The position numbers and the translations under genes are program-made. The notes under the pieces are model-generated. The model had not been told where the DNA came from and ran no database searches. It was given only the letters and a program-made list of their open reading frames with translations. Below are positions 63,680-64,000 of a stretch of DNA of 64,000 nt, in pieces. Source of the DNA: Lutimaribacter saemankumensis (lineage in GTDB: Bacteria; Pseudomonadota; Alphaproteobacteria; Rhodobacterales; Rhodobacteraceae); NCBI RefSeq assembly GCF_900100005.1, contig NZ_FNEB01000005.1:209535-273534 (forward strand). Reading direction: 5' to 3'. How positions within the stretch are numbered: position 1 is the first letter of the stretch; the number at the start of each line of letters is the position of its first letter.

Positions 63680-64000
63680 TTAGTGCATGATCGGGCTGGT
63701 TTCCATTGGGATGATGGTTTCGGGAGCCGGCGGCCGATAGCCCAATGCACTGTGTGGTCTCTTGGTGTTGTAGTGTTTCCTCCATTGCTCGATCAGGATT
63801 TGAGCCTCACGCAGGCTATAGAAGATTTCCCCATTGAGCAGTTCATCCCGCATCCGCCCGTTGAAGCTTTCGCAATACCCATTCTCCCAGGGCGAACCTG
63901 GCTCTATGAATGCCGTCTTTGCACCGACAGCCGTGATCCAATCCCGAACCGCTTGGGCAACGAACTCAGGTCCATTGTCCGACCGAATGAAAGAGGGAGC
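63680..64000 (-). CDS. IS3-family transposase, C-terminal part
   Basis: The last 106 residues of an OrfB-type DDE transposase; the rest is beyond the right edge. [12 protein letters not shown] carries the second catalytic aspartate, and [20 protein letters not shown] carries the glutamate, followed by [16 protein letters not shown] as in IS3 members. The left end of the element should lie shortly below 63680, perhaps near 63646 (TGAGCAGCCCG), but no repeat partner is in the window to confirm it. Confidence 0.9.
   Translation of the reverse strand, partial: APSFIRSDNGPEFVAQAVRDWITAVGAKTAFIEPGSPWENGYCESFNGRMRDELLNGEIFYSLREAQILIEQWRKHYNTKRPHSALGYRPPAPETIIPMETSPIMH

Noticed and set aside
1..64000. 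CRISPR array
   Set aside because: No regularly spaced direct repeats and no cas genes were seen.

Overview
The window looks like chromosomal DNA of an alphaproteobacterium of the order Rhodobacterales (Roseobacter/Rhodobacter type). The evidence is the PrrBCA/RegBA redox regulators, a kinase-less DivL-like PAS protein, the HemD-Mic60-HemY cluster, the maf-aroE-coaE-dnaQ-secB order next to rho and mnmE, and a VPLPA-CTERM protein. The backbone is GC-rich and tightly packed, with many ATGA/GTGA stop-start overlaps.

1-6.9 kb is probably the chromosome origin region. mnmG, mnmE, rho and hemJ run leftward; maf, aroE, coaE and dnaQ run rightward. The AT-rich gap between them (3302-3709) holds one perfect and several imperfect DnaA boxes and is the best oriC candidate. 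A perfect 16-bp parS site (130-145) overlaps the start of mnmG. 7-16 kb carries envelope and housekeeping genes (FxsA, Tim44-like protein, MltA, Smr, MFS transporter, lipoprotein hydrolase, M19 dipeptidase, HslVU, thioredoxin). 16.7-22.7 kb is a small sugar/polysaccharide set (SMP-30, GlmM, OPX lipoprotein, epimerase, phosphoglycosyltransferase, GalE). 22.8-32.9 kb is a leftward run: tsaE-amgK-murU-addB-addA with the DivL-like gene upstream. 32.9-36.9 kb holds regB, senC, regA and a MAPEG/TetR pair with two tandem operators. 36.9-48 kb holds hemY-like, mic60, hemD, tsaD, gpsA, YciI, EVE, DUF2853, ahcY, an HD hydrolase and a GNAT gene.

48.15-63.47 kb is an integrated island. It starts inside tRNA-Thr(CGT) and ends at a 45-bp direct repeat of the tRNA 3' part, next to a tyrosine recombinase. 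It is visibly richer in A+T and has fewer overlapping start codons of the backbone type. Its core is a likely defence system: a Dcm-type cytosine methylase, Vsr, a MORC-like GHKL ATPase, an HNH nuclease, a SNF2 ATPase and a stand-alone EcoRII-N DNA-reader domain. Dcm, Vsr and EcoRII-N are all known from CCWGG-type sites, so I infer that the whole set acts at such a site. A second, separate module pairs another GHKL ATPase, translationally coupled to a Rossmann-like protein, with a divergent second cytosine methylase. Between the modules lie a SF2 helicase with a short or truncated N-terminus and a VPLPA-CTERM surface protein. An IS3-family transposase gene is cut by the right edge of the window.

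Start codons, boundaries and functions were read by eye; no database search was run.
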